NCBI RefSeq assembly: GCF_003330845.1
Contig: NZ_CP026121.1
Coordinates: 4,011,501 to 4,075,500 of the forward strand
Length of the DNA stretch: 64,000 nucleotides
Direction: 5' to 3'
Origin: Streptomyces sp. Go-475
Lineage (GTDB): Bacteria > Actinomycetota > Actinomycetes > Streptomycetales > Streptomycetaceae
Positions 34,029-42,832 of this stretch are shown here, in pieces (position 1 is the first letter of the stretch; every line of letters begins with the position of its first letter). The notes under the pieces were generated by a model. It did not search any database. It was not told where the DNA came from and saw nothing but the letters and a program-made list of their open reading frames with translations. A program made the translations under genes and the position numbers.

Positions 34029-34248
34029 AAGGTCGCGAAGGTCGCCTACAAGCCGGTCGGTCCGGGTGTTCCAACAGGTCTGGAAAAAGCTCGGTCACGA
34101 TGAGGACGCCCCCGACGCGGAGCGCACCTGGCGCGAGGCCATGTCGGCAGCGGTCCTCCAGGGCGCGATCGTCGCCGGCGGCAAAGCCGCCGCCGACCGC
34201 AGCGGCACCGCCGCGACTCGCCACCTGACCGGCACCTGGCCCAGCTGA
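34025..34248 (+). pseudogene. DUF4235-like gene, broken near the start
   Basis: The C-terminal two-thirds of a DUF4235-type protein is readable from about 34066: VFQQVWKKLGHDEDAPDAE, WREAMSAAVLQGAIVAG and TAATRHLTGTWPS. The expected start is present in a different frame (KVAKVAYKPVG immediately after 34028). The ATG at 34025 reads AAAGG where one fewer A would restore KVAKVAYKPVG. About 18 residues of the usual membrane helix between KPVG and FQQVWK are also missing. This is two independent lesions, so it is a pseudogene unless GTG 34066 is used for a short protein. Confidence 0.6.
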
Positions 34249-34259
34249 TCCCTCCGGTC

Positions 34260-34302
34260 GATGCCCGTCGCAACGCCGCCCTGGCGAACGTCGACGGGCA
34301 TC
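34260..34302. terminator. stem-loop after the envelope cluster
   Basis: An 11-bp perfect stem GATGCCCGTCG/CGACGGGCATC directly follows the DUF4235 remnant. A second GC-rich hairpin (GCGGCCCCGC to GCGGGGCCGC) at 34359-34392 precedes the XRE gene. The first is the probable operon terminator. Confidence 0.6.
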
Positions 34303-34459
34303 ACCAGTCGGTTGGCTCTGTGTCGTGGCACATACCTTCACGACATCGGCTCATGACCGCGGCCCCGCTCCCCTTCGGGAGGGCGGGGCCGCTTCGTCAT
34401 GCTCGGCCCAACTTGACGACGCACGCCCTCCCGTTGCTCCAACGCCGTACCGTGACAAC

Positions 34460-35674
34460 GTGGCAAAAGACGACCTCGGGCGCACTCTCCGACGCCTGCG
34501 CCGGCTGGCCTCCCTGACGCAGGAGGAACTGGCCGCCCGCTCGGGCGTATCTGTCGACGTGATCCGTCAGCTTGAGCAACGCCGTAAGCACTCGGCGCGG
34601 CTGCCCACGCTGCATGCCCTGGCCAACGGGCTGGGGGTGGAGCTGACCACGCTTCTGGGTGATCCACCCGCGGTCTCCTCGACTGGCGAGAACGATGGGC
34701 CGCGTTTTGTGGCCGTGCGGCGGGCCATCATGCCCGTGCTTTGGGGGCCGGAACCCGAGCCGCCAAGACCGGACTTCACTCTGGACAGGCTTCGCGGGCA
34801 GATCGCAGATGGCTGGACGCAGTACCACGCCGCCGAGTTCGACACGGTGATGAAGGTTCTTCCGGACTTGATCGCTGACGCGCGCACGGCGACAGCGTGG
34901 GGCGAAGACAGCGACCGCCGCGGGGGTTTCGCAGCCCTGGGCAAGGCCCTTCAGCTCGCCGGGCACGTCGCGGTGCGTATGGGGAAGACCGACCTCGCGC
35001 TGACGAGCTTGGAGCGGGCGATAGGTGCCGCCGAGCAGTCGTCCGACCCCCTTCTGCTTCCGATGATCGTCAACTCTATGGCGTGGGCCTACCAGAGGCA
35101 GGGACGCCTGGAGGACGCGTTGCACATCGCCCTTCGTGCCGCCGCCGACATGGCAGCAGCGGGCCACGACGGAACGGCCGACGGGCTGAAGGTCTGGGGT
35201 GCACTCACCATGAGTGCTGCCACCTCGGCCGCACGGAGCGGCGACTACGACCGGGCGGCGACGATGATGGAGACAGCGGAGAAGGAGGCCGCTCGCGTAT
35301 CGAAGCTTCCCGCCGGCGGCGACAATCGCATGGTGAGCGTGTTCAGCCCTTCTTCCGTCCGTATCGAGCGCGTTCGGCTTGCTGTCCAGTACGGGCACCC
35401 GCATGACGCGCTGGCGCTCGCCAAGGGAATGCGGCTGAGTAAGGACACCCCTGCGTCCTGGCGGACGTGGCTGCTGCTGGACGTTGCCCGCGCCCACACT
35501 GATATCGGGGACGCGGCTGGGGCAGTGAAGACCTTGGAATCTCTACGCCGTATGGCGCCGACCTGGATGCAGCACCACACGTTGGCCGTGGCGATCGTGC
35601 GTGATCTGTGGGCGCTCCCCAACCACCCTCCGGGGCTCGGCCCGTTGGCGGAGTTCCTGGGGGTCAACGAATAG
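34460..35674 (+). CDS. XRE-family regulator with TPR-like C-terminus
   Basis: A 404-residue protein. The N-terminal Cro/C1 helix-turn-helix (about 5-65) has LRRLRRLASLTQEELAARSGVSVDVIRQLE. A long helical region (about 110-400) of TPR-like repeats follows, for example GHVAVRMGKTDLALTSLERAI and MAWAYQRQGRLEDALHIAL. The pattern matches the abundant Streptomyces XRE/TPR regulators that sit beside DUF6415 or DUF397-type partner genes. GTG 34460 begins the conserved lead. GC content is slightly lower than the chromosome background, in keeping with an accessory island ending at tRNA-Lys. Confidence 0.85.
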   Translation: MAKDDLGRTLRRLRRLASLTQEELAARSGVSVDVIRQLEQRRKHSARLPTLHALANGLGVELTTLLGDPPAVSSTGENDGPRFVAVRRAIMPVLWGPEPEPPRPDFTLDRLRGQIADGWTQYHAAEFDTVMKVLPDLIADARTATAWGEDSDRRGGFAALGKALQLAGHVAVRMGKTDLALTSLERAIGAAEQSSDPLLLPMIVNSMAWAYQRQGRLEDALHIALRAAADMAAAGHDGTADGLKVWGALTMSAATSAARSGDYDRAATMMETAEKEAARVSKLPAGGDNRMVSVFSPSSVRIERVRLAVQYGHPHDALALAKGMRLSKDTPASWRTWLLLDVARAHTDIGDAAGAVKTLESLRRMAPTWMQHHTLAVAIVRDLWALPNHPPGLGPLAEFLGVNE

Positions 35675-35796
35675 CGTCGAGAAACTGGGACGCAACGTCC
35701 CTGTCACTCTGTGCAGCTCAGCGATTCCATAGCCGGACAGCGCCCCGGCGACCGCTGACACGGCCCCGGGGCATGGCCGACTGATGAGGAGTCGAC

Positions 35797-36396
35797 GTGC
35801 GACAAGCTACCGCCCCGCCCCCCGCAGCGGCAGAGCAGGACCAGGCCCCGCCAGACATCGCCACGATGCGCGAGACCGCACACCGCGTGCTGGGCCCGGA
35901 CAACGCGCCGGACGCCCTACCGTCGGCCGATGAGGAACTGGAGACACTCACTGCCACGCTGCGCGGCCACCTCGAACTGCTGCTGCCCGAGGTCGAGCAG
36001 GCGGCCGGGCGTCTGCCGGAGAACAGCGTCACCCGCTACGGCGCGATGTACTGCGTCGGCGAGGCCCGCGGAAAGCGCCGCGCGCCCGAGCTGAGCTTCG
36101 CCCCGCTGGCCGGCAGCATGTACGCCCGGCGCCTCGCCCGCGTCCTGGCCACCCTGTGCTGCCACTACGAGATCGTCAGCGCGGGCATCGAAATGACGTC
36201 CGAACAGCAGGCGTTCGAGCATCTGGCTGACCACTGCCTGAGGTGCCCGACATGCCGGGCCGTGGACGACGAAGGCATGCACGCCGGCCTCCCCTGCGAG
36301 GAAGAGAACAGGCTGTACGAGGCATACCGAGCCGCTCGGGCTCGCGCGGTCGCGGCCCGGCTGGCCCGCCGCCACGCTGCGGAGGTCTCGGCGTGA
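35797..36396 (+). CDS. DUF6415-like protein
   Basis: A 199-residue hypothetical protein resembling the DUF6415 family, often annotated as linked to natural product biosynthesis without experimental support. Recognisable features are LETLTATLRGHLELLLPEVEQ, GEARGKRRAPE and ARRLARVLATLCCHYE. A C-terminal CLRCPTCRAVDDEG pair of cysteines may bind zinc. GTG 35797 follows GAGGAG. It overlaps the next gene by 4 bp (GTGA), so the two are translationally coupled. No catalytic residue pattern is evident. Confidence 0.65.
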   Translation: MRQATAPPPAAAEQDQAPPDIATMRETAHRVLGPDNAPDALPSADEELETLTATLRGHLELLLPEVEQAAGRLPENSVTRYGAMYCVGEARGKRRAPELSFAPLAGSMYARRLARVLATLCCHYEIVSAGIEMTSEQQAFEHLADHCLRCPTCRAVDDEGMHAGLPCEEENRLYEAYRAARARAVAARLARRHAAEVSA

Positions 36397-36800
36397 CCGC
36401 CACCGAGCCCGAGGCCGGGGCCCCCACCGAGGAAGACGAGTTCCAGGCCCTCGGCAAGCAGCTGCTGCGCACCGCGAAGTCGTCCCACACCCAGGCCGCC
36501 GTCCAGGCGCTGGTCCAGGAGCGAACGATCCTAGAGGTGCCGGCCGTGCGCCACGCCCTGGTCGTCGACACCGACGACGGTGAGGTGGCCCACTTCGAGG
36601 GCCTGTCGGGGCGCCAGTACGGGCTGGGTCTCGACGAGCAGCAGCGGGCCTTCCTCCACCTGGTGCTGTCGATGGTGGGAATCGGGATCACCACGCTGGC
36701 GTCCGTGCAGGACCTGGACGACCGGCGGCTCCAGATCATGGTGCGGGCGATCCTGCGGCTCGCGGGCAACGAGGACCTCGCCGTCGGCCGACGCCTGTGA
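36393..36800 (+). CDS. conserved hypothetical protein coupled to DUF6415 gene
   Basis: A 135-residue acidic protein with no recognised domain. It carries EDEFQALGKQLLRTAKSSHT, a Leu/Val-rich middle and RRLQIMVRAILRLAGNEDLAV at the end. Predicted helices without membrane segments suggest a soluble cytoplasmic partner. GTG 36393 overlaps the upstream stop, and the coding composition is typical of Streptomyces. Function unknown. Confidence 0.6.
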   Translation: MTATEPEAGAPTEEDEFQALGKQLLRTAKSSHTQAAVQALVQERTILEVPAVRHALVVDTDDGEVAHFEGLSGRQYGLGLDEQQRAFLHLVLSMVGIGITTLASVQDLDDRRLQIMVRAILRLAGNEDLAVGRRL

Positions 36801-36850
36801 CCTCACGCGCGTCGACCCCCCGACCATCTATTCGCCCAGGAGTACGCAAG

Positions 36851-37033
36851 ATGCCCGACCGATTACCCCGCTGCCCGGCCACCGGGAAGCGCTCGTTCGA
36901 ATCGCTCGAAGCTGCAAGCCGCTGGCTCGCCGACAAGGCCGACGAGTTCGCGGCCCGGCCAGTCGGCGAGTCGTACCCCAAGTACGGCCCTCCCGCTCCC
37001 TTGGACATGCAGCCCACCCAAAACGGACTGGAG
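36851..37033 (+). pseudogene. truncated small Cys-containing protein at the tRNA-Lys fragment
   Basis: The frame opens MPDRLPRCPATGKRSFESLE and runs through DKADEFAARPVGESYPKYGPP. This looks like a small actinobacterial protein that normally continues to a C-terminal Cys-rich end. The same frame here reads straight into the tRNA-Lys fragment (37034-37073) and beyond, to a stop at 37436-37438. The native end therefore appears to have been lost at the junction. Confidence 0.4.
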
Positions 37034-37073
37034 CTGTGGGATTCGAACCCACCACCCATGGATCAAAAGTCCT
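37034..37073 (-). repeat. tRNA-Lys 3' fragment (attachment-site scar)
   Basis: About 39 bp match the 3' half of the intact tRNA-Lys at 37377-37449, in the same orientation with four to five mismatches. They include the anticodon-loop TTTT region and T arm (complement of CTGTGGGATTCGAACCC). It lies 300 bp from the tRNA and marks the end of an integrated island or the scar of successive integrations. The spacer 37074-37376 has no gene. It carries GACCCCTTGAGGGGTC near 37095 and a hairpin at 37302-37339. Confidence 0.65.
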
Positions 37074-37301
37074 GGCGTGATCGTGTTGGCAGCGGACCCC
37101 TTGAGGGGTCGGCCAGCGTGGTCGGGGACAGCTGCTTCACGTCGTGTAGGCGACGGGCTTGCGGCCTGGTGGGCGTGGTTCTTCGCTTGGTGCCGCCGCC
37201 CGGCGACGATGAATCGACGGAGCCCTTTCCGGCAAGGTCCCGGTCACACGAACGGGTCCACATCCGCTCACGCATGCTCACGCAAGCAGTCGCCAATCAC
37301 A

Positions 37302-37339
37302 GTCGTTGCCCTGGCCACACATGCGGACAGGGCAACGAC
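37302..37339 (-). terminator. hairpin downstream of tRNA-Lys
   Basis: A perfect 11-bp stem TCGTTGCCCTG/CAGGGCAACGA with a 16-nt loop. It lies about 40 bp past the tRNA-Lys 3' end on the minus strand. No T tract follows. Confidence 0.5.
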
Positions 37340-37376
37340 TCTGCTGGTCAGAGCCCTGCGGACACTGACGACGCGG

Positions 37377-37449
37377 TAGGCCCTGTGGGACTCGAACCCA
37401 CAACCAATGGATTAAAAGTCCACTGCTCTGCCAATTGAGCTAAGGGCCC
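37377..37449 (-). tRNA. tRNA-Lys (TTT)
   Basis: A 73-nt cloverleaf on the minus strand. The acceptor is GGGCCCT/AGGGCCT, the anticodon loop CTTTTAA (anticodon TTT) and the T arm GTGGGTTCGAGTCCCAC. CCA is not encoded. Its 3' end faces the XRE/DUF6415 island, as expected for an integration site. Confidence 0.93.
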
Positions 37450-37534
37450 AGGCGATGTTGCCCCCACGAGCATAGCCGGACAACGCCGAGTCTCCGATCG
37501 GGTATCGGGTCCCGGTCGTGCCGCGGGGGCGCCG

Positions 37535-37574
37535 GAGCGCCGTGGCCCGCCCCGGGGGGCGGGCCACGGCGCTC
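37535..37574 (-). terminator. terminator of the DEAD-box helicase gene
   Basis: A long perfect stem GAGCGCCGTGGCCCGCC/GGCGGGCCACGGCGCTC closed by CCGGGG, starting 14 bp after the helicase stop codon. It is one of the strongest hairpins in the window. Confidence 0.85.
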
Positions 37575-37588
37575 TTCACGCGGGTGTG

Positions 37589-39718
37589 TCAGCCGTTGCG
37601 CTTCCAGCGCGGCTTGTCCTCGCGGCGCTGGAAGGAACCGCCGCCGCGGTGGTCGTCACGACGGCCGTAGGGGCGGTCGTGGCCCGGACGGTCATGGCCC
37701 GGACGGTCGTGGCCGCCGGAGCGGAAGCCCGGACGGTCGTCGCGGCGGTCCCGGTTGAAGGGACGGTCGCTGCCCCGGTGCCCACCGCGCTCGTCCCGGC
37801 GGAAGCCGCCGCGCTCACCGCGGTCGCGGTTGAAGCCACCGCGGTCGTCACGACGCTCGAACGAACGGCCGCCACGGTCGTCACGGCGCTCGAAGGAACG
37901 ACCGCCACGGTCGCCCCGGTCGTCACGGCGGAAGCCGCCGCGCTCACCGCGGTCGCCCCGGTCCGCCCGGTCGTCCCGGCGGAAGCCGCCACGGTCGCGG
38001 TCGAAGGAACGACCACCACGGTCACGGTCGCGGTCACGGTCCCGGTTGAACCCGCCGCGGTCGTCACGCCGTTCGAACGAACGCCCGCCACGGTCACGGT
38101 CACGATCGCGGTCGAAGGACCGGCCACCCCTGTCACGGTCGAAGGACCGGTCACGGTCAGCGGAACGGTCACGGTCGAAGGACCGGTCCCGGTCGGCGTA
38201 CCGGTCGCGCCCGGCTCCGCCGCGCTCCACGCGCTCCTCGCGCTCCACGTCCTGCGCGGTCGGCTGCTCCGGCACCGACACCTCGACACCGGCCGGAACC
38301 TCCGCGGCCTCCCCGGCCGCCTGCGGCTCCTCGCCGCGCTCGCGCGCGACCCGCGCCAGCAGCCGGTCGGCCTCCTCGCGCAGCTCGTTCGCCCGCCGCT
38401 GCGCCCGCTCCAGCTCCTTGGTGAGCTGGGCGACCTCACGCTCGGCCTGCTGCGCGGCGTTGCCCACCGACTCGGCCTGGACCTCGGTCATCGACCGGGC
38501 TCCGGTGATCTCGGCGACCTCCGGGTCGAAGGCGCCCGCGCCCTGGATGATGTGGCGCGTGGCGTCGACGCCCGCGTCCTCCATCAGCCGGAAGATCTGA
38601 CGCCGCTGGTGCGGCAGCGACAGCGACACGACCGTGCCCGTGCGACCGGCACGCGCCGTACGGCCGGCCCGGTGCAGGTAGTCCTTGTGGTCACCGGCCG
38701 GGTCCACGTTCAGCACCAGGTCGATGCCGTCGACGTGGATGCCGCGGGCCGCGACGTCGGTGGCGACGAGGACGTTGACGTACCCGTCCTTGAAGTCGGC
38801 CAGGGTCCGCGTCCGCGCGCCCTGGGTCATGCCGCCGTGCAGCGCGTCGGCCTTCACGCCGGAGTCGCGCAGCTGCTCGGCGACGCGGTCGGCGCCCAGC
38901 TGGGTGCGGACGAAGATGATCGTGCGGCCCTTGCGGGAGGCGATGGCCGCGGTGACCGGCGCCTTGTCCTTGGGCTTCACGATGAGGATGTGGTGCGACA
39001 TGGTCGTCACGGCGCCCTGGGCGGCGTCGACCTCGTGGCTGACCGGGCTGTTCAGGTACCGGTCGACGAGGGTCTTGATCTCGTTCTCCATGGTCGCGGA
39101 GAAGAGCATCCGCTGACCGCCCGCGGGGATCTGGTCGAGCAGCTCCGTCACCTCGGGCATGAAGCCCAGGTCGGACATCTGGTCGGCCTCGTCGAGAACG
39201 GCGATCTGCACGTTCTCCAGCGAGCAGGCGCCGCGGTTGATGATGTCGCGCAGCCGGCCCGGCGTGGCGACCAGGATGTCGACGCCCTTCTCCAGGGCGT
39301 AGATCTGGTTGCCCATGGACGTACCGCCGCAGACGACCTTCATCTTCAGGCCGAGGACGTCGCCGTACGGCTGGAGCGCGTCGGCGACCTGCATGGCGAG
39401 CTCACGGGTCGGCGTGAGGATGACGGCGCGCGGCTTGTGCTTCTCGGTCCGGCCGCCGGCCAGCGTGGCCAGGGTCGGCAGACCGAACGACAGGGTCTTG
39501 CCGGAGCCGGTGCGGCCGCGGCCGAGGATGTCCTTGCCGGCCAGGGCGTCCGGGATGGTCGCGGCCTGGATCGGGAAGGGGCTGGTCACGCCGTTCTGCG
39601 CGAGCTTGCGCACGATGCCCTCGGGCAGGCCGAGGTCGGCGAAGGTGGTCTCGGGGGTGGTGTCTTCGACGGCCTCGTTCTCGGGCACGACGACGTGATC
39701 AGTACTGGCGATGGACAT
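37589..39718 (-). CDS. DEAD-box RNA helicase with RGG/RDR-rich tail
   Basis: A 709-residue ATP-dependent RNA helicase. It has the Q motif TTFADLGLPEGIVRKLAQNG, motif I GRGRTGSGKT, motif Ia PTRELA, motif II LDEAD, motif III SATM, IIFVRTQLGA, and motifs V/VI VATDVAARGIH and HRAGRTARAG. A coiled-coil segment follows at about 440-480. The last 230 residues are an Arg/Asp/Gly-rich tail of RGG, DRDR and GFRRDD repeats, about 20 repeat cores. The tail should be disordered, bind RNA and possibly phase-separate. The family acts in cold-shock ribosome assembly and RNA decay. ATG 39718 begins the protein. The 296-bp upstream region (39719-40014) has no gene and may hold a long 5' leader. Confidence 0.93.
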   Translation of the reverse strand: MSIASTDHVVVPENEAVEDTTPETTFADLGLPEGIVRKLAQNGVTSPFPIQAATIPDALAGKDILGRGRTGSGKTLSFGLPTLATLAGGRTEKHKPRAVILTPTRELAMQVADALQPYGDVLGLKMKVVCGGTSMGNQIYALEKGVDILVATPGRLRDIINRGACSLENVQIAVLDEADQMSDLGFMPEVTELLDQIPAGGQRMLFSATMENEIKTLVDRYLNSPVSHEVDAAQGAVTTMSHHILIVKPKDKAPVTAAIASRKGRTIIFVRTQLGADRVAEQLRDSGVKADALHGGMTQGARTRTLADFKDGYVNVLVATDVAARGIHVDGIDLVLNVDPAGDHKDYLHRAGRTARAGRTGTVVSLSLPHQRRQIFRLMEDAGVDATRHIIQGAGAFDPEVAEITGARSMTEVQAESVGNAAQQAEREVAQLTKELERAQRRANELREEADRLLARVARERGEEPQAAGEAAEVPAGVEVSVPEQPTAQDVEREERVERGGAGRDRYADRDRSFDRDRSADRDRSFDRDRGGRSFDRDRDRDRGGRSFERRDDRGGFNRDRDRDRDRGGRSFDRDRGGFRRDDRADRGDRGERGGFRRDDRGDRGGRSFERRDDRGGRSFERRDDRGGFNRDRGERGGFRRDERGGHRGSDRPFNRDRRDDRPGFRSGGHDRPGHDRPGHDRPYGRRDDHRGGGSFQRREDKPRWKRNG

Positions 39719-40014
39719 GCGAATGCGAAACCTTCCGGAGTCTCAAGTCGGCACGCGCCCGTCAACTCCGTGATTCGCGATTCGCAATACGACCGCCTCA
39801 ATGCGGTCCACCACGGCAAAGGAGAGTACGCGCCACACGGCGCGCTCTGCGGTGGCGCCGGGCAAGATGGGATCAAACGATCTGCCACCATACGCACTCC
39901 GGGCCCCGCAAGGCAAACCGGACTGGTACGGCAGCCTTCACAAGGCCGGGCGGGCGTCTTTTGTTCCCGACGGAACGCCCGGCTCCGGCCCCGCCCAGCA
40001 GGGCTACGCACGGG

Positions 40015-40548
40015 CTACGCAGGCGAACCCGCCTCCGGCGCCGGCTCCCGCTGGGCCAGCTGCGGCTCCGGCGGCTCGTGCGCGGACGACGACGGCTCCG
40101 GCGTCGGCTCCGGGGACGTCGTCGGATCGGGCGGCGTCGGCGTGGGCTCCGGTTCGGTCGTCCGGGTGGGCGTGGGCTGCGCCGGTGGCTTGGGCGTCGG
40201 CTTGGCCGGCTTCACCGGCTTGCCGCCCCGGGGCGCGGACGCACTCGCGTCCGGGGTCGGCGACGCCCCGGGCGGGGCCGACTCCCCCGGCCCGCCGCGC
40301 TCGCCCTTCTTCCCCTTCCCGCCCTTGCCGCGCCCGCGCTCGCCGTCGGCGGCCGCGGCCCCGAACCCGCCGGCGCCGCCCGACACCGCCGAGCCGCCGT
40401 CGGGTTCCTCCCCGCCCCGCTGCGCGGCGGAGTGCGACGGCTTGGCGCTCCCGCCCGCATCGTCGTCCCCCACACTCATGCAGCCGGCGGCAGCGGCGAC
40501 GGCCACGGCCGTGGCGGCCAGACGGACGGGTACGAACAAGGGGCGCAC
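40015..40548 (-). CDS. proline-rich lipoprotein
   Basis: A 177-residue predicted lipoprotein. The signal peptide (about 1-22, VRPLFVPVRLAATAVAVAAA) ends at a lipobox AAAGC, so Cys22 would be lipidated. The mature part is Gly/Lys-rich then dominated by Pro-Thr-Glu runs, a likely wall-spanning stalk without a globular domain. GTG 40548 has GGAGGTGG seven bases upstream, which decides it against longer in-frame starts. Function unknown, with a surface or cell-wall role assumed from architecture. Confidence 0.65.
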   Translation of the reverse strand: MRPLFVPVRLAATAVAVAAAAGCMSVGDDDAGGSAKPSHSAAQRGGEEPDGGSAVSGGAGGFGAAAADGERGRGKGGKGKKGERGGPGESAPPGASPTPDASASAPRGGKPVKPAKPTPKPPAQPTPTRTTEPEPTPTPPDPTTSPEPTPEPSSSAHEPPEPQLAQREPAPEAGSPA

Positions 40549-40635
40549 GGGGCCACCTCCGAGAAGGGTGATGGAGTCAACACCTCCAACTCCCGCCGCC
40601 CACAAGAGGACACGCGCCCCGTATTCACAACCCGC

Positions 40636-40986
40636 TCAGCCGTAGCCCAGGGCGTGAAGGCGCGCGTCGTCGATGCCGAAGTGGTGCGCGATCTCGTGCA
40701 CCACGGTGATCTCCGTCTCGGCGACGACGTCCTCCCGCGACTCGCACATCCGCAGGGTCGGGTTCCGGTAGATGGTGATCCGGTCCGGCAGCACACCGGC
40801 GTACCACTCGCCCCGGTCGGTCAGCGGTGTCCCCTCGTACAGCCCGAGCAGCTCGGGATCGTCCGCCGGCGGTTCGTCCTCGACGAACACCGCGACGTTG
40901 TCCATCAGTCGCGTCAGCTCCGGCGGGATCCGGTCGAGCGCCTCGGCGACCAGCTCCTCGAACTCCTCGCGCGTCATCTCCAGCAC
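40636..40986 (-). CDS. small metallopeptidase-like protein (HExxH)
   Basis: A 116-residue zincin-like protein. MTREEFEELVAEALDRIPPELTRLMDNVAV is the conserved N-terminus, DRITIYRNPTLRMCESRED the middle, and VVHEIAHHFGIDDARLHALGYG at the end holds the HExxH zinc/catalytic motif. Such short metallopeptidase-like proteins are conserved in actinomycetes with no known substrate. GTG 40986 gives three residues before the conserved ATG (40977), and either could be used. It is divergent from the metallophosphoesterase gene. Confidence 0.8.
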   Translation of the reverse strand: MLEMTREEFEELVAEALDRIPPELTRLMDNVAVFVEDEPPADDPELLGLYEGTPLTDRGEWYAGVLPDRITIYRNPTLRMCESREDVVAETEITVVHEIAHHFGIDDARLHALGYG

Positions 40987-41069
40987 AGGCCCATTGTCGG
41001 CCACGACCCCGCCGTACGAGAGCCTTCCGGCCTCGCATATCCGGCCCGGGACTTGGGCATACGGGACCA

Positions 41070-42644
41070 ATGGCCCGCGTCCCCGCCGCAGTCCTGAGTG
41101 TCCTGAACCCGATCCGCAAGGCCCCGCGCGCCCTGGCCCGCCTCTACCGCTCGCGCCAGGCGCCCACCACGATCGAGCTCGTGCCGCAGCCCCATCCGTG
41201 GGCGCGCGCGGCGGGACTCGTGGCCGTCGTCCTCTTCGGCGCCTGGCTCGGCCTGCTGGTCGTGGGCAACGTCCGGGTCCCGGTCGGCCCCATGAACACG
41301 ACGATGACCCTGCGCCCGTCCTTCACCGGCGGGACGAAGATCAACATCTCGCCGCTGGGCGCCCTGGAACTGAACAGCCACATCGCCCCCGTCCGCCTGG
41401 ACGTGAACGTCGACCAGCTCGACCCGGACCGCGCCCAGGCCCTGGTCGACCACCCCGAACGCCTCTCCGGCCTCCAGGACGAGGTCACCCAGGACGTCGG
41501 CCGCGGCACCCTCGACCTGGCCGTACGGTCGTCCGTCGCCGTCGTCGCCGGCGCCACCGCCCTGGGCCTCGCGGTCTACCGCCACCCCCGCCGCGCCCTG
41601 GCCGCCGGCGGCCTCGCCCTCACCCTCCTCGCGGCCTCGGGCGGCACGGCGTACGCCACCTGGCGCCCCGACTCGGTCCTGGAGCCGAAGTTCTCCGGCC
41701 TGCTCACCTCGGCCCCGTCCCTGGTCGGCAACGCGCGCAGCATCGTCACGGAATTCGACGTCTACCAGAAGGAGTTGGCCCGCCTGGTCACCAACGTGAC
41801 CAAGCTCTACGACGCCACCTCGACCCTCCCCGCCTACGCGCCCGACCCCTCCACCATCCGGGTCCTGCACGTCTCCGACATCCACCTGAACCCGGCGAGC
41901 TGGAAGATCATCGCCTCGCTGGTGGAGCAGTACAAGGTCGATGTGATCGTCGACTCGGGCGACACGATGGACCACGGCACGGCCGCCGAGAACGGCTTCC
42001 TGGACCCCATCGAGGACCTCGGGGCGCCCTACGTCTGGGTCCGCGGCAACCACGACTCGATGATCACCCAGCGGTACATGGAGGGCCTGAAGAACGTGCA
42101 CGTCCTGGACGGCGGCCGGGCCGAGACGATCAAGGGGCTGCGTTTCGCGGGCATCGGCGACCCCCAGTTCACCCCGGACCGCTCGAAGCAGCCCGGCGCG
42201 GAGCAGTCCCAGGAGCTGGCCGGCGCCCGCCTGGCCACGGCCCTGCGCGACCAGCGCACGGCAGGCACCCCGGTCGACATCGCCATCGCCCACGAGCCCT
42301 CCGCCGCCCGCGAGGTCGACGGCGAGGTCCCCCTGGTCCTGGCCGGCCACCTCCACCACGACGAGATGGAAGTCCTGAAGTACGGCACCCGGCTGCGCAT
42401 CGAGGGCTCCACGGGCGGCAGCGGCCTGCGCGCCATCGAGGGCAAGCACCCGGACCCCATCGAGGCGTCGATCCTCTACTTCGACCGGGACACCCGCCAT
42501 CTCCAGGCCTGGGACGAGATCGAGCTGGGCGGCCTGGGCCTCACGACGGCCGAGGTCAGCCGCCACCTCCCGGAGGAGAACCAGCCCGGCGCGAGCCCGT
42601 CCCCGAGCACCCCCACGGAGACCAGCCCCTCGCCCTCCTCCTGA
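41070..42644 (+). CDS. membrane-anchored metallophosphoesterase
   Basis: A 524-residue protein. N-terminal membrane helices (about 45-70 and 150-195) bracket an extracytoplasmic-looking segment. The calcineurin-like phosphoesterase domain (about 265-480) has VLHVSDIHLN, DSGDTMDHG, VWVRGNHDS, GIGDPQF, AIAHEPS and LAGHLHHDEMEV, a complete set of two-metal ligands. The tail is Ser/Pro/Thr rich. Related proteins act on phosphoesters at or in the membrane, and the substrate is unknown. ATG 41070 is the first start in the frame preceding the domain, and the divergent metallopeptidase starts 84 bp away. Confidence 0.85.
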   Translation: MARVPAAVLSVLNPIRKAPRALARLYRSRQAPTTIELVPQPHPWARAAGLVAVVLFGAWLGLLVVGNVRVPVGPMNTTMTLRPSFTGGTKINISPLGALELNSHIAPVRLDVNVDQLDPDRAQALVDHPERLSGLQDEVTQDVGRGTLDLAVRSSVAVVAGATALGLAVYRHPRRALAAGGLALTLLAASGGTAYATWRPDSVLEPKFSGLLTSAPSLVGNARSIVTEFDVYQKELARLVTNVTKLYDATSTLPAYAPDPSTIRVLHVSDIHLNPASWKIIASLVEQYKVDVIVDSGDTMDHGTAAENGFLDPIEDLGAPYVWVRGNHDSMITQRYMEGLKNVHVLDGGRAETIKGLRFAGIGDPQFTPDRSKQPGAEQSQELAGARLATALRDQRTAGTPVDIAIAHEPSAAREVDGEVPLVLAGHLHHDEMEVLKYGTRLRIEGSTGGSGLRAIEGKHPDPIEASILYFDRDTRHLQAWDEIELGGLGLTTAEVSRHLPEENQPGASPSPSTPTETSPSPSS

Positions 42645-42724
42645 ACCGTTTTGGCGATAGCTCCCGCCATCCCATATGCTTCTCACGTCCCCGACGCGCT
42701 GAGAAGCGCCCAGGCGGGCCGATA

Positions 42725-42797
42725 GCCCTCATCGTCTAGCGGCCTAGGACGCCGCCCTTTCAAGGCGGTAGCACGGGTTCGAATCCCGTTGGGGGCA
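42725..42797 (+). tRNA. tRNA-Glu (TTC)
   Basis: 73 nt. The acceptor is GCCCTCA/TGGGGGC, the anticodon stem GCCGCCCTTTCAAGGCGG carries TTC, and the T arm is ACGGGTTCGAATCCCGT. CCA is not encoded. Confidence 0.93.
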
Positions 42798-42832
42798 CGC
42801 ACCACCCTGTGCGACACTGTCGTACGAAGCTT

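Noticed and set aside
34359..34392. GC-rich hairpin before the XRE gene as a riboswitch
   Set aside because: It is a simple stem without conserved aptamer motifs. It more likely belongs to termination of the upstream cluster.
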